Positions 1-10,257 of a DNA stretch of 64,000 nucleotides are shown here, piece by piece. The position numbers were made by a program, and so were the translations under genes. This stretch comes from Auanema rhodensis. Taxonomy: Eukaryota > Nematoda > Chromadorea > Rhabditida > Rhabditidae. The stretch spans positions 26,179,638-26,243,637 of the forward strand of contig OZ059900.1 in NCBI GenBank assembly GCA_964057225.1. The letters are read 5' to 3'. Position 1 is the stretch's first letter; every line of letters starts with the position of its first letter. The notes beneath the pieces are model-generated. The model did no database searches. It was given only the letters and a program-made list of their open reading frames with translations, and was not told the origin of the DNA.

Positions 1-7
1 TTTTTTT
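1..7 (+). repeat. T7 homopolymer, length-variable between monomers
   Basis: Most monomers begin with seven T. Length and composition vary in named copies: eight T at 8205 and 10600; six T at 14021, 16414, 18465, 24620, 28381 and 29406; a C in the seventh place at 5127, 13337, 13679, 16072, 18123, 24278, 28039, 29064; an A there at 42746, 48560, 50270, 51295, 55743; a C in the first place at 58479, 59505, 62931, 63957. The run is a useful phasing marker, and a T-tract of this kind bends DNA modestly. Confidence 0.9.
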
Positions 8-76
8 GTCGTGAAAGTGGAACTAGACGTTGTACGAACAATTTTGAGCTAGGTTTCATTGACATTGCATGAGTTT

Positions 77-112
77 GAACACATGAAATCGTAAGTCAAA
101 ACCTTGTTTACA
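77..112. repeat. Near-invariant block of the monomer
   Basis: The stretch from 'gaacacatgaaatcg' to 'cttgtttaca' is almost unchanged in every copy read. By eye I found one substitution, in the monomer at 50611 (caaaacc to caaatcc). Most common variable sites fall elsewhere in the monomer, mainly at 71, 122, 151-180, 196-240, 274 and 313. It could be a protein-contact or nucleosome-positioning segment, or could simply have escaped mutation by chance; the sequence alone does not decide. Confidence 0.6.
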
Positions 113-114
113 GC

Positions 115-140
115 GAAATTTCCAAAAACTGGTTTTCCAG
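115..140. repeat. Palindrome gaaatttc and CTGG-TTTT-CCAG dyad
   Basis: gaaatttc at 115-122 is a perfect 8-bp palindrome. It is followed by an inverted repeat with 4-bp arms, CTGG (129-132) and CCAG (137-140) around a TTTT loop, and an overlapping dyad aaaac (125-129) / gtttt (132-136). A subfamily changes 122 (aatttct instead of aatttcc), as at 33509, 37271, 38639, 44456, 46166, 46850, 47192, 52665, 53691 and 54033. Another changes the CCAG arm to GCAG (4785, 6153, 8205, 10600, 12653, 15388, 28722, 38297), which breaks the dyad. Confidence 0.75.
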
Positions 141-195
141 CATAATAAAATATTTCTCATGGGAAATACTGTGTTTTTGTATTTTTCTAGTGTTC

Positions 196-218
196 AGCAT
201 GTAAAATGCTTCATTTTA
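196..218. repeat. Two overlapping, mutually exclusive hairpin dyads
   Basis: Arms AGCAT (196-200) and ATGCT (206-210) are perfect complements around 'gtaaa'. Overlapping them, TAAAATG (202-208) and CATTTTA (212-218) form a perfect 7-bp stem with a 'ctt' loop, the longest short dyad I found in the monomer. They share bases 202-210, so only one can extrude at a time. Variant families alter one or both: gtgaaatgctttatt, gtaagatgctttatt and cagaatgtagaatg types, and the monomer at 1711, where four bases of the right arm are deleted. Confidence 0.8.
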
Positions 219-235
219 GTATGTAACACGCTGAA

Positions 236-252
236 ATTCGTTGCATTTGACG
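236..252 (+). promoter_or_regulatory. Partial CENP-B-box-like motif
   Basis: The 17 bases starting at 236 read attcgttgcatttgacg. Against the CENP-B box core nTTCGnnnnAnnCGGGn they keep TTCG, the A at place 10 and one G, six of nine core positions, and they also share the TTG after TTCG. The CGGG half is not preserved. In many copies the C at 239 is T, giving ttTg and losing the CpG. Binding of a CENP-B-like protein is therefore doubtful; the match may be chance in an AT-rich unit. Confidence 0.25.
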
Positions 253-266
253 ACTCATATGAACAA

Positions 267-276
267 AAATCGATTT
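267..276. repeat. 10-bp palindrome aaatcgattt with ClaI-type core
   Basis: A perfect 10-bp palindrome centred on ATCGAT is present in most monomers. Its right arm is changed by gatgtaatc (T to G at 275), seen in copies at 4443, 12311, 15046, 24620, 28381, 33851, 37613, 40351, 41720, 43430, 48218, 49928, 50953 and 55401. Next to it, taat-caat-atta (276-287) is a further short dyad. The adjacent TAA (276-278) is the stop codon of the frame that starts at 159; where it becomes tat or tca, that frame runs on to the next monomer. Confidence 0.8.
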
Positions 277-293
277 AATCAATATTAGCCATA

Positions 294-306
294 AGGGGCG
301 TGCCCT
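294..306. repeat. GC-rich dyad AGGGGCGTGCCCT
   Basis: GGGC (296-299) and GCCC (302-305) are perfect arms around 'gt', and AGGG (294-297) with CCCT (303-306) form an alternative pairing. This is the only strongly GC-rich stretch in a unit of about 34% GC. It is almost always intact; exceptions are 6153 (gtgtcctc), 23594 and 27355 (cccttag), 27013 (agggtcgtg), the 1-bp insertions near 39626, 39969 and 41338, and ccatgagggg, which changes the first A, in copies at 58137, 59163, 62589 and 63615. A zinc-finger binding site would fit the composition, but nothing here proves it. Confidence 0.65.
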
Positions 307-1710
307 CAGAATATGCTAATTTCCTTAATTTTCTAACCCCTGTTTTTTTGTCGTGAAAGTGGAACTAGACGTTGTACGAACAATTTTGAGCTAGGTTTCA
401 TTGACATTGCATGAGTTTGAACACATGAAATCGTAAGTCAAAACCTTGTTTACAGCGAAATTTCCAAAAACTGGTTTTCCAGCATAATAAAATATTTCTC
501 ATGGGAAATACTGTGTTTTTGTATTTTTCTAGTGTTCAGCATGTAAAATGCTTCATTTTAGTATGTAACACGCTGAAATTCGTTGCATTTGACGACTCAT
601 ATGAACAAAAATCGATTTAATCAATATTAGCCATAAGGGGCGTGCCCTCAGAATATGCTAATTTCCTTAATTTTCTAACCCCTGTTTTTTTGTCGTGAAA
701 GTGGAACTAGACGTTGTACGAACAATTTTGAGCTAGGTTTCATTGACATTGCATGAGTTTGAACACATGAAATCGTAAGTCAAAACCTTGTTTACAGCGA
801 AATTTCCAAAAACTGGTTTTCCAGCATAATAAAATATTTCTCATGGGAAATACTGTGTTTTTATATTTTTCTAGTGTTCAGCATGTAAAATGCTTCATTT
901 TAGTATGTAACACGCTGAAATTCGTTGCATTTGACGACTCATATGAACAAAAATCGATTTAATCAATATTAGCCATAAGGGGCGTGCCCTCAGAATATGC
1001 TAATTTCCTTAATTTTCTAACCCCTGTTTTTTTGTCGTGAAAGTGGAACTAGACGTTGTACGAACAATTTTGAGCTAGGTTTCATTGACATTGCATGAGT
1101 TTGAACACATGAAATCGTAAGTCAAAACCTTGTTTACAGCGAAATTTCCAAAAACTGGTTTTCCAGCATAATAAAATATTTCTCAAGGGAAAAACTGTGT
1201 TTTTATATTTTTCTAGTGTTCAGCATGTAAAATGCTTTATTTTAGTATGTAACACGCTGAAATTTGTTGCATTTGACGACTCATATGAACAAAAATCGAT
1301 TTAATCAATATTAGCCATAAGGGGCGTGCCCTCAGAATATGCTAATTTCCTTAATTTTCTAACCCCTGTTTTTTTGTCGTGAAAGTGGAACTAGACGTTG
1401 TACGAACAATTTTGAGCTAGGTTTCATTGACATTGCATGAGTTTGAACACATGAAATCGTAAGTCAAAACCTTGTTTACAGCGAAATTTCCAAAAACTGG
1501 TTTTCCAGCATAATAAAATATTTCTCATGGGAAATACTGTGTTTTTGTATTTTTCTAGTGTTCAGCATGTAAAATGCTTCATTTTAGTATGTAACACGCT
1601 GAAATTCGTTGCATTTGACGACTCATATGAACAAAAATCGATTTAATCAATATTAGCCATAAGGGGCGTGCCCTCAGAATATGCTAATTTCCTTAATTTT
1701 CTAACCCCTG

Positions 1711-2048
1711 TTTTTTTGTCGTGAAAGTGGAACTAGACGTTGTACGAACAATTTTGAGCTAGGTTTCATTGACATTGCATGAGTTTGAACACATGAAATC
1801 GTAAGTCAAAACCTTGTTTACAGCGAAATTTCCAAAAACTGGTTTTCCAGCATAATAAAATATTTCTCATGGGAAATACTGTGTTTTTGTATTTTTCTAG
1901 TGTTCAGCATGTGAAATGCTTCATGTATGTAACGCGCTGAAATTCGTTGCATTTGACGACTCATATGAACAAAAATCGATTTAATCAATATTAGCCATAA
2001 GGGGCGTGCCCTCAGAATATGCTAATTTCCTTAATTTTCTAACCCCTG
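1711..2048. repeat. Short monomer U6, 4-bp deletion
   Basis: Around 1921-1930 the text reads tcatgtatgt where canonical copies have tcattttagtatgt, a loss of four bases that removes most of the right arm of the 7-bp hairpin. It also has cagcatgtgaaatg and aacgcgctg, giving an extra CpG. It is the shortest monomer in the window and is not amplified elsewhere in it. Confidence 0.85.
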
Positions 2049-3758
2049 TTTTTTTGTCGTGAAAGTGGAACTGGACGTTCTACGAACAATTTTGAGCTAG
2101 GTTTCATTGACATTGCATGAGTTTGAACACATGAAATCGTAAGTCAAAACCTTGTTTACAGCGAAATTTCCAAAAACTGGTTTTCCAGCATAATAAAATA
2201 TTTCTCATGGGAAATACTGTGTTTTTGTATTTTTCTAGTGTTCAGCATGTAAAATGCTTCATTTTAGTATGTAACACGCTGAAATTCGTTGCATTTGACG
2301 ACTCATATGAACAAAAATCGATTTAATCAATATTAGCCATAAGGGGCGTGCCCTCAGAATATGCTAATTTCCTTAATTTTCTAACCCCTGTTTTTTTGTC
2401 GTGAAAGTGGAACTAGACGTTGTACGAACAATTTTGAGCTAGGTTTCATTGACATTGCATGAGTTTGAACACATGAAATCGTAAGTCAAAACCTTGTTTA
2501 CAGCGAAATTTCCAAAAACTGGTTTTCCAGCATAATAAAATATTTCTCATGGGAAATACTGTGTTTTTATATTTTTCTAGTGTTCAGCATGTAAAATGCT
2601 TCATTTTAGTATGTAACACGCTGAAATTCGTTGCATTTGACGACTCATATGAACAAAAATCGATTTAATCAATATTAGCCATAAGGGGCGTGCCCTCAGA
2701 ATATGCTAATTTCCTTAATTTTCTAACCCCTGTTTTTTTGTCGTGAAAGTGGAACTAGACGTTGTACGAACAATTTTGAGCTAGGTTTCATTGACATTGC
2801 ATGAGTTTGAACACATGAAATCGTAAGTCAAAACCTTGTTTACAGCGAAATTTCCAAAAACTGGTTTTCCAGCATAATAAAATATTTCTCAAGGGAAAAA
2901 CTGTGTTTTTATATTTTTCTAGTGTTCAGCATGTAAAATGCTTTATTTTAGTATGTAACACGCTGAAATTTGTTGCATTTGACGACTCATATGAACAAAA
3001 ATCGATTTAATCAATATTAGCCATAAGGGGCGTGCCCTCAGAATATGCTAATTTCCTTAATTTTCTAACCCCTGTTTTTTTGTCGTGAAAGTGGAACTAG
3101 ACGTTGTACGAACAATTTTGAGCTAGGTTTCATTGACATTGCATGAGTTTGAACACATGAAATCGTAAGTCAAAACCTTGTTTACAGCGAAATTTCCAAA
3201 AACTGGTTTTCCAGCATAATAAAATATTTCTCATGGGAAATACTGTGTTTTTATATTTTTCTAGTGTTCAGAATGTAGAATGCTTTATTTTAGTATGTAA
3301 CACGCTGAAATTTGTTGCATTTGACGACTCATATGAACAAAAATCGATTTAATCAATATTAGCCATAAGGGGCGTGCCCTCAGAATATGCTAATTTCCTT
3401 AATTTTCTAACCCCTGTTTTTTTGTCGTGAAAGTGGAACTAGACGTTGTACGAACAATTTTGAGCTAGGTTTCATTGACATTGCATGAGTTTGAACACAT
3501 GAAATCGTAAGTCAAAACCTTGTTTACAGCGAAATTTCCAAAAACTGGTTTTCCAGCATAATAAAATATTTCTCATGGGAAATACTGTGTTTTTGTATTT
3601 TTCTAGTGTTCAGAATGTAGAATGCTTCATTTTAGTATGTAACACGCTGAAATTCGTTGCATTTGACGACTCATATGAACAAAAATCGATTTAATCAATA
3701 TTAGCCATAAGGGGCGTGCCCTCAGAATATGCTAATTTCCTTAATTTTCTAACCCCTG

Positions 3759-6700
3759 TTTTTTTGTCGTGAAAGTGGAACTAAACGTTGTACGAACAAT
3801 TTTGAGCTAGGTTTCATTGACATTGCATGAGTTTGAACACATGAAATCGTAAGTCAAAACCTTGTTTACAGCGAAATTTCCAAAAACTGGTTTTCCAGCA
3901 TAATAAAATATTTCTCATGGAAAATACTGTGTTTTTGTATTTTTCTAGTGTTCAGCATGTAAAATGCTTCATTTTAGTATGTAACACGCTGAAATTCGTT
4001 GCATTTGACGACTCATATGAACAAAAATCGATTTAATCAATATTAGCCATAAGGGGCGTGCCCTCAGAATATGCTAATTTCCTTAATTTTCTAACCCCTG
4101 TTTTTTTGTCGTGAAAGTGGAACTAGACGTTGTACGAACAATTTTAAGCTAGGTTTCATTGACATTGCATGAGTTTGAACACATGAAATCGTAAGTCAAA
4201 ACCTTGTTTACAGCGAAATTTCCAAAAACTGGTTTTCCAGCATAATAAAATATTTCTCATGGGAAATACTGTGTTTTTGTATTTTTCTAGTGTTCAGCAT
4301 GTAAAATGCTTCATTTTAGTATGTAACACGCTGAAATTCGTTGCATTTGACGACTCATATGAACAAAAATCGATTTAATCAATATTAGCCATAAGGGGCG
4401 TGCCCTCAGAATATGCTAATTTCCTTAATTTTCTAACCCCTGTTTTTTTGTCGTGAAAGTGGAACTAGACGTTGTACGAACAATTTTGAGCTAGGTTTCA
4501 TTGACATTGCATGAGTTTGAACACATGAAATCGTAAGTCAAAACCTTGTTTACAGCGAAATTTCCAAAAACTGGTTTTCCAGCATAATAAAATATTTCTC
4601 ATGGGAAATACTGTGTTTTTGTATTTTTCTAGTGTTCAGCATGTAAAATGCTTCATTTTAGTATGTAACACGCTGAAATTCGTTGCATTTGACGACTCAT
4701 ATGAACAAAAATCGATGTAATCAATATTAGCCATAAGGGGCGTGCCCTCAGAATATGCTAATTTCCTTAATTTTCTAACCCCTGTTTTTTTGTCGTGAAA
4801 GTGGAACTAGACGTTGTACGAACAATTTTGAGCTAGGTTTCATTGACATTGCATCAGTTTGAACACATGAAATCGTAAGTCAAAACCTTGTTTACAGCGA
4901 AATTTCCAAAAACTGGTTTTGCAGCATAATAAAATATTTCTCATGGGAAATACTGTGTTTTTGTATTTTTCTAGTGTTCAGCATGTAAAATGCTTCATTT
5001 TAGTATGTAACACGCTGAAATTCGTTGCATTTGACGACTCATATGAACAAAAATCGATTTAATCAATATTAGCCATAAGGGGCGTGCCCTCAGAATATGC
5101 TAATTTCCTTAATTTTCTAACCCCTGTTTTTTCGTCGTGAAAGTGGAACTAGACGTTGTACGAACAATTTTGAGCTAGGTTTCATTGACATTGCATGAGT
5201 TTGAACACATGAAATCGTAAGTCAAAACCTTGTTTACAGCGAAATTTCCAAAAACTGGTTTTCCAGCATAATAAAATATTTCTCATGGGAAATACTGTGT
5301 TTTTGTATTTTTCTAGTGTTCAGCATGTAAAATGCTTCATTTTAGTATGTAACACGCTGAAATTCGTTGCATTTGACGACTCATATGAACAAAAATCGAT
5401 TTAATCAATATTAGCCATAAGGGGCGTGCCCTCAGAATATGCTAATTTCCTTAATTTTCTAACCCCTGTTTTTTTGTCGTGAAAGTGGAACTAAACGTTG
5501 TACGAACAATTTTGAGCTAGGTTTCATTGACATTGCATGAGTTTGAACACATGAAATCGTAAGTCAAAACCTTGTTTACAGCGAAATTTCCAAAAACTGG
5601 TTTTCCAGCATAATAAAATATTTCTCATGGGAAATACTGTGTTTTTGTATTTTTCTAGTGTTCAGCATGTAAAATGCTTCATTTTAGTATGTAACACGCT
5701 GAAATTCGTTGCATTTGACGACTCATATGAACAAAAATCGATTTAATCAATATTAGCCATAAGGGGCGTGCCCTCAGAATATGCTAATTTCCTTAATTTT
5801 CTAACCCCTGTTTTTTTCTCGTGAAAGTGGAACTAGACGTTGTACGAACAATTTTGAGCTAGGTTTCATTGACATTGCATGAGTTTGAACACATGAAATC
5901 GTAAGTCAAAACCTTGTTTACAGCGAAATTTCCAAAAACTGGTTTTCCAGCATAATAAAATATTTCTCATGGGAAATACTGTGTTTTTGTATTTTTCTAG
6001 TGTTCAGCATGTAAAATGCTTCATTTTAGTATGTAACACGCTGAAATTCGTTGCATTTGACGACTCATATGAACAAAAATCGATTTAATCAATATTAGCC
6101 ATAAGGGGCGTGCCCTCAGAATATGCTAATTTCCTTAATTTTCTAACCCCTGTTTTTTTGTCGTGAAAGTGGAACTAGACGTTGTACGAACAATTTTGAG
6201 CTAGGTTTCATTGACATTGCATGAGTTTGAACACATGAAATCGTAAGTCAAAACCTTGTTTACAGCGAAATTTCCAAAAACTGGTTTTGCAGCATAATAA
6301 AATATTTCTCATGGGAAATACTGTGTTTTTGTATTTTTCTAGTGTTCAGCATGTAAAATGCTTCATTTTAGTATGTAACACGCTGAAATTCGTTGCATTT
6401 GACGACTCATATGAACAAAAATCGATTTAATCAATATTAGCCATAAGGGGCGTGTCCTCAGAATATGCTAATTTCCTTAATTTTCTAACCCCTGTTTTTT
6501 TGTCGTGAAAGTGAAACTAGACGTTGTACGAACAATTTTGAGCTAGGTTTCATTGACATTGCATGAGTTTGAACACATGAAATCGTAAGTCAAAACCTTG
6601 TTTACAGCGAAATTTCCAAAAACTGGTTTTCCAGCATAATAAAATATTTCTCATGGGAAATACTGTGTTTTTGTATTTTTCTAGTGTTCAGCATGTAAAA

Positions 6701-7862
6701 TGCTTCATTTTAGTATGTAACACGCTGAAATTCGTTGCATTTGACGACTCATATGAACAAAAATCGATTTAATCAATATTAGCCATAAGGGGCGTGCCCT
6801 CAGAATATGCTAATTTCCTTAATTTTCTAACCCCTGTTTTTTTGTCGTGAAAGTGGAACTAGACGTTGTACGAACAATTTTGAGCTAGGTTTCATTGACA
6901 TTGCATGAGTTTGAACACATGAAATCGTAAGTCAAAACCTTGTTTACAGCGAAATTTCCAAAAACTGGTTTTCCAGCATAATAAAATATTTCTCATGGGA
7001 AATACTGTGTTTTTGTATTTTTCTAGTGTTCAGCATGTAAAATGCTTCATTTTAGTATGTAACACGCTGAAATTCGTTGCATTTGACGACTCATATGAAC
7101 AAAAATCGATTTAATCAATATTAGCCATAAGGGGCGTGCCCTCAGAATATGCTAATTTCCTTAATTTTCTAACCCCTGTTTTTTTGTCGTGAAAGTGGAA
7201 CTAGACGTTGTACGAACAATTTTGAGCTAGGTTTCATTGACATTGCATGAGTTTGAACACATGAAATCGTAAGTCAAAACCTTGTTTACAGCGAAATTTC
7301 CAAAAACTGGTTTTCCAGCATAATAAGATATTTCTCATGGGAAATACTGTGTTTTTGTATTTTTCTAGTGTTCAGCATGTAAAATGCTTCATTTTAGTAT
7401 GTAACACGCTGAAATTCGTTGCATTTGACGACTCATATGAACAAAAATCGATTTAATCAATATTAGCCATAAGGGGCGTGCCCTCAGAATATGCTAATTT
7501 CCTTAATTTTCTAACCCCTGTTTTTTTGTCGTGAAAGTGGAACTAGACGTTGTACGAACAATTTTGAGCTAGGTTTCATTGACATTGCATGAGTTTGAAC
7601 ACATGAAATCGTAAGTCAAAACCTTGTTTACAGCGAAATTTCCAAAAACTGGTTTTCCAGCATAATAAAATATTTCTCATGGGAAATACTGTGTTTTTGT
7701 ATTTTTCTAGTGTTCAGCATGTAAGATGCTTCATTTTAGTATGTAACACGCTGAAATTCGTTGCATTTGACGACTCATATGAACAAAAATCGATTTAATC
7801 AATATTAGCCATAAGGGGCGTGCCCTCAGAATATGCTAATTTCCTTAATTTTCTAACCCCTG
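3759..7862. repeat. Monomers U12-U23, near-canonical, mostly private changes
   Basis: Most copies carry single unshared changes: ctaaacg and catggaaaata (3759), attttaagct (4101), gatgtaatc (4443), gcatcag plus tgcagcat (4785), C in the T-run (5127), ctaaacg (5469), ctcgtg (5811), tgcagcat plus gtgtcctc (6153), gtgaaactag (6495), ataagata (7179) and gtaagatgcttcatt (7521). The lack of shared blocks suggests this part has not been through a recent multi-monomer duplication. U14-U16 resemble U45-U46 and U48 in order of markers. Confidence 0.8.
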
Positions 7863-10257
7863 TTTTTTTGTCGTGAAAGTGGAACTAGACGTTGTACGAA
7901 CAATTTTGAGCTAATTTTCATTGACATTGCATGAGTTTGAACACATGAAATCGTAAGTCAAAACCTTGTTTACAGCGAAATTTCCAAAAACTGGTTTTCC
8001 AGCATAATAATATATTTCTTATGGGAAATACTGTGTTTTTGTATTTTTCTAGTGTTCAGCATGTAAAATGCTTCATTTTAGTATGTAACACGCTGAAATT
8101 CGTTGCATTTGACGACTCATATGAACAAAAATCGATTTAATCAATATTAGCCATAAGGGGCGTGCCCTCAGAATATGCTAATTTCCTTAATTTTCTAACC
8201 CCTGTTTTTTTTGTCGTGAAAGTGGAACTAGACGTTGTACGAACAATTTTGAGCTAGGTTTCATTGACATTGCATGAGTTTGAACACATGAAATCGTAAG
8301 TCAAAACCTTGTTTACAGCGAAATTTCCAAAAACTGGTTTTGCAGCATAATAAAATATTTCTCATGGGAAATACTGTGTTTTTGTATTTTTCAAGTGTTC
8401 AGCATGTAAAATGCTTCATTTTAGTATGTAACACGCTGAAATTCGTTGCATTTGACGACTCATATGAACAAAAATCGATTTCATCAATATTAGCCATAAG
8501 GGGCGTGCCCTCAGAATATGCTAATTTCCTTAATTTTCTAACCCCTGTTTTTTTGTCGTGAAAGTGGAACTAGACGTTGTACGAACAATTTTGAGCTAGG
8601 TTTCATTGACATTGCATGAGTTTGAACACATGAAATCGTAAGTCAAAACCTTGTTTACAGCGAAATTTCCAAAAACTGGTTTTCCAGCATAATAAAATAT
8701 TTCTCAAGGGAAAAACTGTGTTTTTGTATTTTTCTAGTGTTCAGCATGTAAAATGCTTCATTTTAGTATGTAACACACTGAAATTTGTTGCATTTGACGA
8801 CTCATATGAACAAAAATCGATTTAATCAATATTAGCCATAAGGGGCGTGCCCTCAGAATATGCTAATTTCCTTAATTTTCTAACCCCTGTTTTTTTGTCG
8901 TGAAAGTGGAACTAGACGTTGTACGAACAATTTTGAGCTAGGTTTCATTGACATTGCATGAGTTTGAACACATGAAATCGTAAGTCAAAACCTTGTTTAC
9001 AGCGAAATTTCCAAAAACTGGTTTTCCAGCATAATAAAATATTTCTCATGGGAAAAACTGTGTTTTTGTATTTTTCTAGTGTTCAGCATGTGAAATGCTT
9101 TATTTTAGTATGTAACACGCTGAAATTTGTTGCATTTGACGACTCATATGAACAAAAATCGATTTAATCAATATTAGCCATAAGGGGCGTGCCCTCAGAA
9201 TATGCTAATTTCCTTAATTTTCTAACCCCTGTTTTTTTGTCGTGAATGTGGAACTAGACGTTGTACGAACAATTTTGAGCTAGGTTTCATTGACATTGCA
9301 TGAGTTTGAACACATGAAATCGTAAGTCAAAACCTTGTTTACAGCGAAATTTCCAAAAACTGGTTTTCCAGCATAATACAATATTTCTCATGGGAAATAC
9401 TGTGTTTTTGTATTTTTCTAGTGTTCAGAATGTAGAATGCTTCATTTTAGTATGTAACACGCTGAAATTCGTTGCATTTGACGACTCATATGAACAAAAA
9501 TCGATTTAATCAATATTAGCCATAAGGGGCGTGCCCTCAGAATATGCTAATTTCCTTAATTTTCTAACCCCTGTTTTTTTGTCGTGAAAGTGGAACTAAA
9601 CGTTGTACGAACAATTTTGAGCTAGGTTTCATTGACATTGCATGAGTTTGAACACATGAAATCGTAAGTCAAAACCTTGTTTACAGCGAAATTTCCAAAA
9701 ACTGGTTTTCCAGCATAATAAAATATTTCTCATGGGAAATACTGTGTTTTTGTATTTTTCTAGTGTTCAGCATGTAAAATGCTTCATTTTAGTATGTAAC
9801 ACGCTGAAATTCGTTGCATTTGACGACTCATATGAACAAAAATCGATTTAATCAATATTAGCCATAAGGGGCGTGCCCTCAGAATATGCTAATTTCCTTA
9901 ATTTTCTAACCCCTGTTTTTTTGTCGTGAAAGTGGAACTAGACGTTGTACGAACAATTTTGAGCTAGGTTTCATTGACATTGCATGAGTTTGAACACATG
10001 AAATCGTAAGTCAAAACCTTGTTTACAGCGAAATTTCCAAAAACTGGTTTTCCAGCATAATAAAATATTTCTCAGGGGAAATACTGTGTTTTTGTATTTT
10101 TCTAGTGTTCAGCATGTAAAATGCTTCATTTTAGTATGTAACACGCTGAAATTCGTTGCATTTGACGACTCATATGAACAAAAATCGATTTAATCAATAT
10201 TAGCCATAAGGGGCGTGCCCTCAGAATATGCTAATTTCCTTAATTTTCTAACCCCTG
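7863..10257. repeat. 7-monomer higher-order repeat, copy 1 (U24-U30, 2395 bp)
   Basis: Markers in order: ataatatatttcttatggg (7863), eight-T run with tgcagcat, ttttcaagtg and gatttcatc (8205), tctcaaggg with aacacactg (8548), gggaaaaactg with gtgaaatgctttatt (8890), gtgaatgtgg with ataatacaat and cagaatgtagaatg (9232), ctaaacg (9574) and ctcagggg (9916). The same order returns 2395 bp later. Private to this copy is ctaattttcatt at about 7911-7922. Confidence 0.92.

Larger units (their letters stand above)
1..342 (+). repeat. Reference monomer U1 (canonical type)
   Basis: This copy matches the majority base at all the variable sites I checked and serves as the coordinate system for the other entries. 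In order it holds a T7 run (1-7), a near-invariant block (77-112), the palindrome gaaatttc (115-122), the CTGG-TTTT-CCAG dyad (129-140), an AT-rich variable stretch (about 150-240), a partial CENP-B-box-like motif (236-252), the palindrome aaatcgattt (267-276), a GC-rich dyad (294-306) and a pyrimidine-rich end (about 321-342). It has 57 C, 59 G and 10 CpG sites, at 10, 28, 35, 90, 114, 229, 239, 251, 271 and 299. All three forward frames contain stops. The longest forward ATG frame seen runs from 159 to the TAA at 276-278, 39 codons. Confidence 0.95.
1..3758. repeat. Monomers U1-U11, canonical with A-rich and gaatgtag variants
   Basis: U3 (685) and U8 (2391) share 'tttttatat' in place of 'tttttgtat'. 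U4 (1027) and U9 (2733) share tctcaaggg, aaaaactg, tttttatat, gctttatt and tttgttg, so U3-U4 and U8-U9 are copies offset by five monomers. U7 (2049) carries ctggacgttctacg. U10 (3075) and U11 (3417) share cagaatgtagaatg, with U10 also carrying gctttatt and tttgttg. U6 (1711) is 338 bp. Confidence 0.85.
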
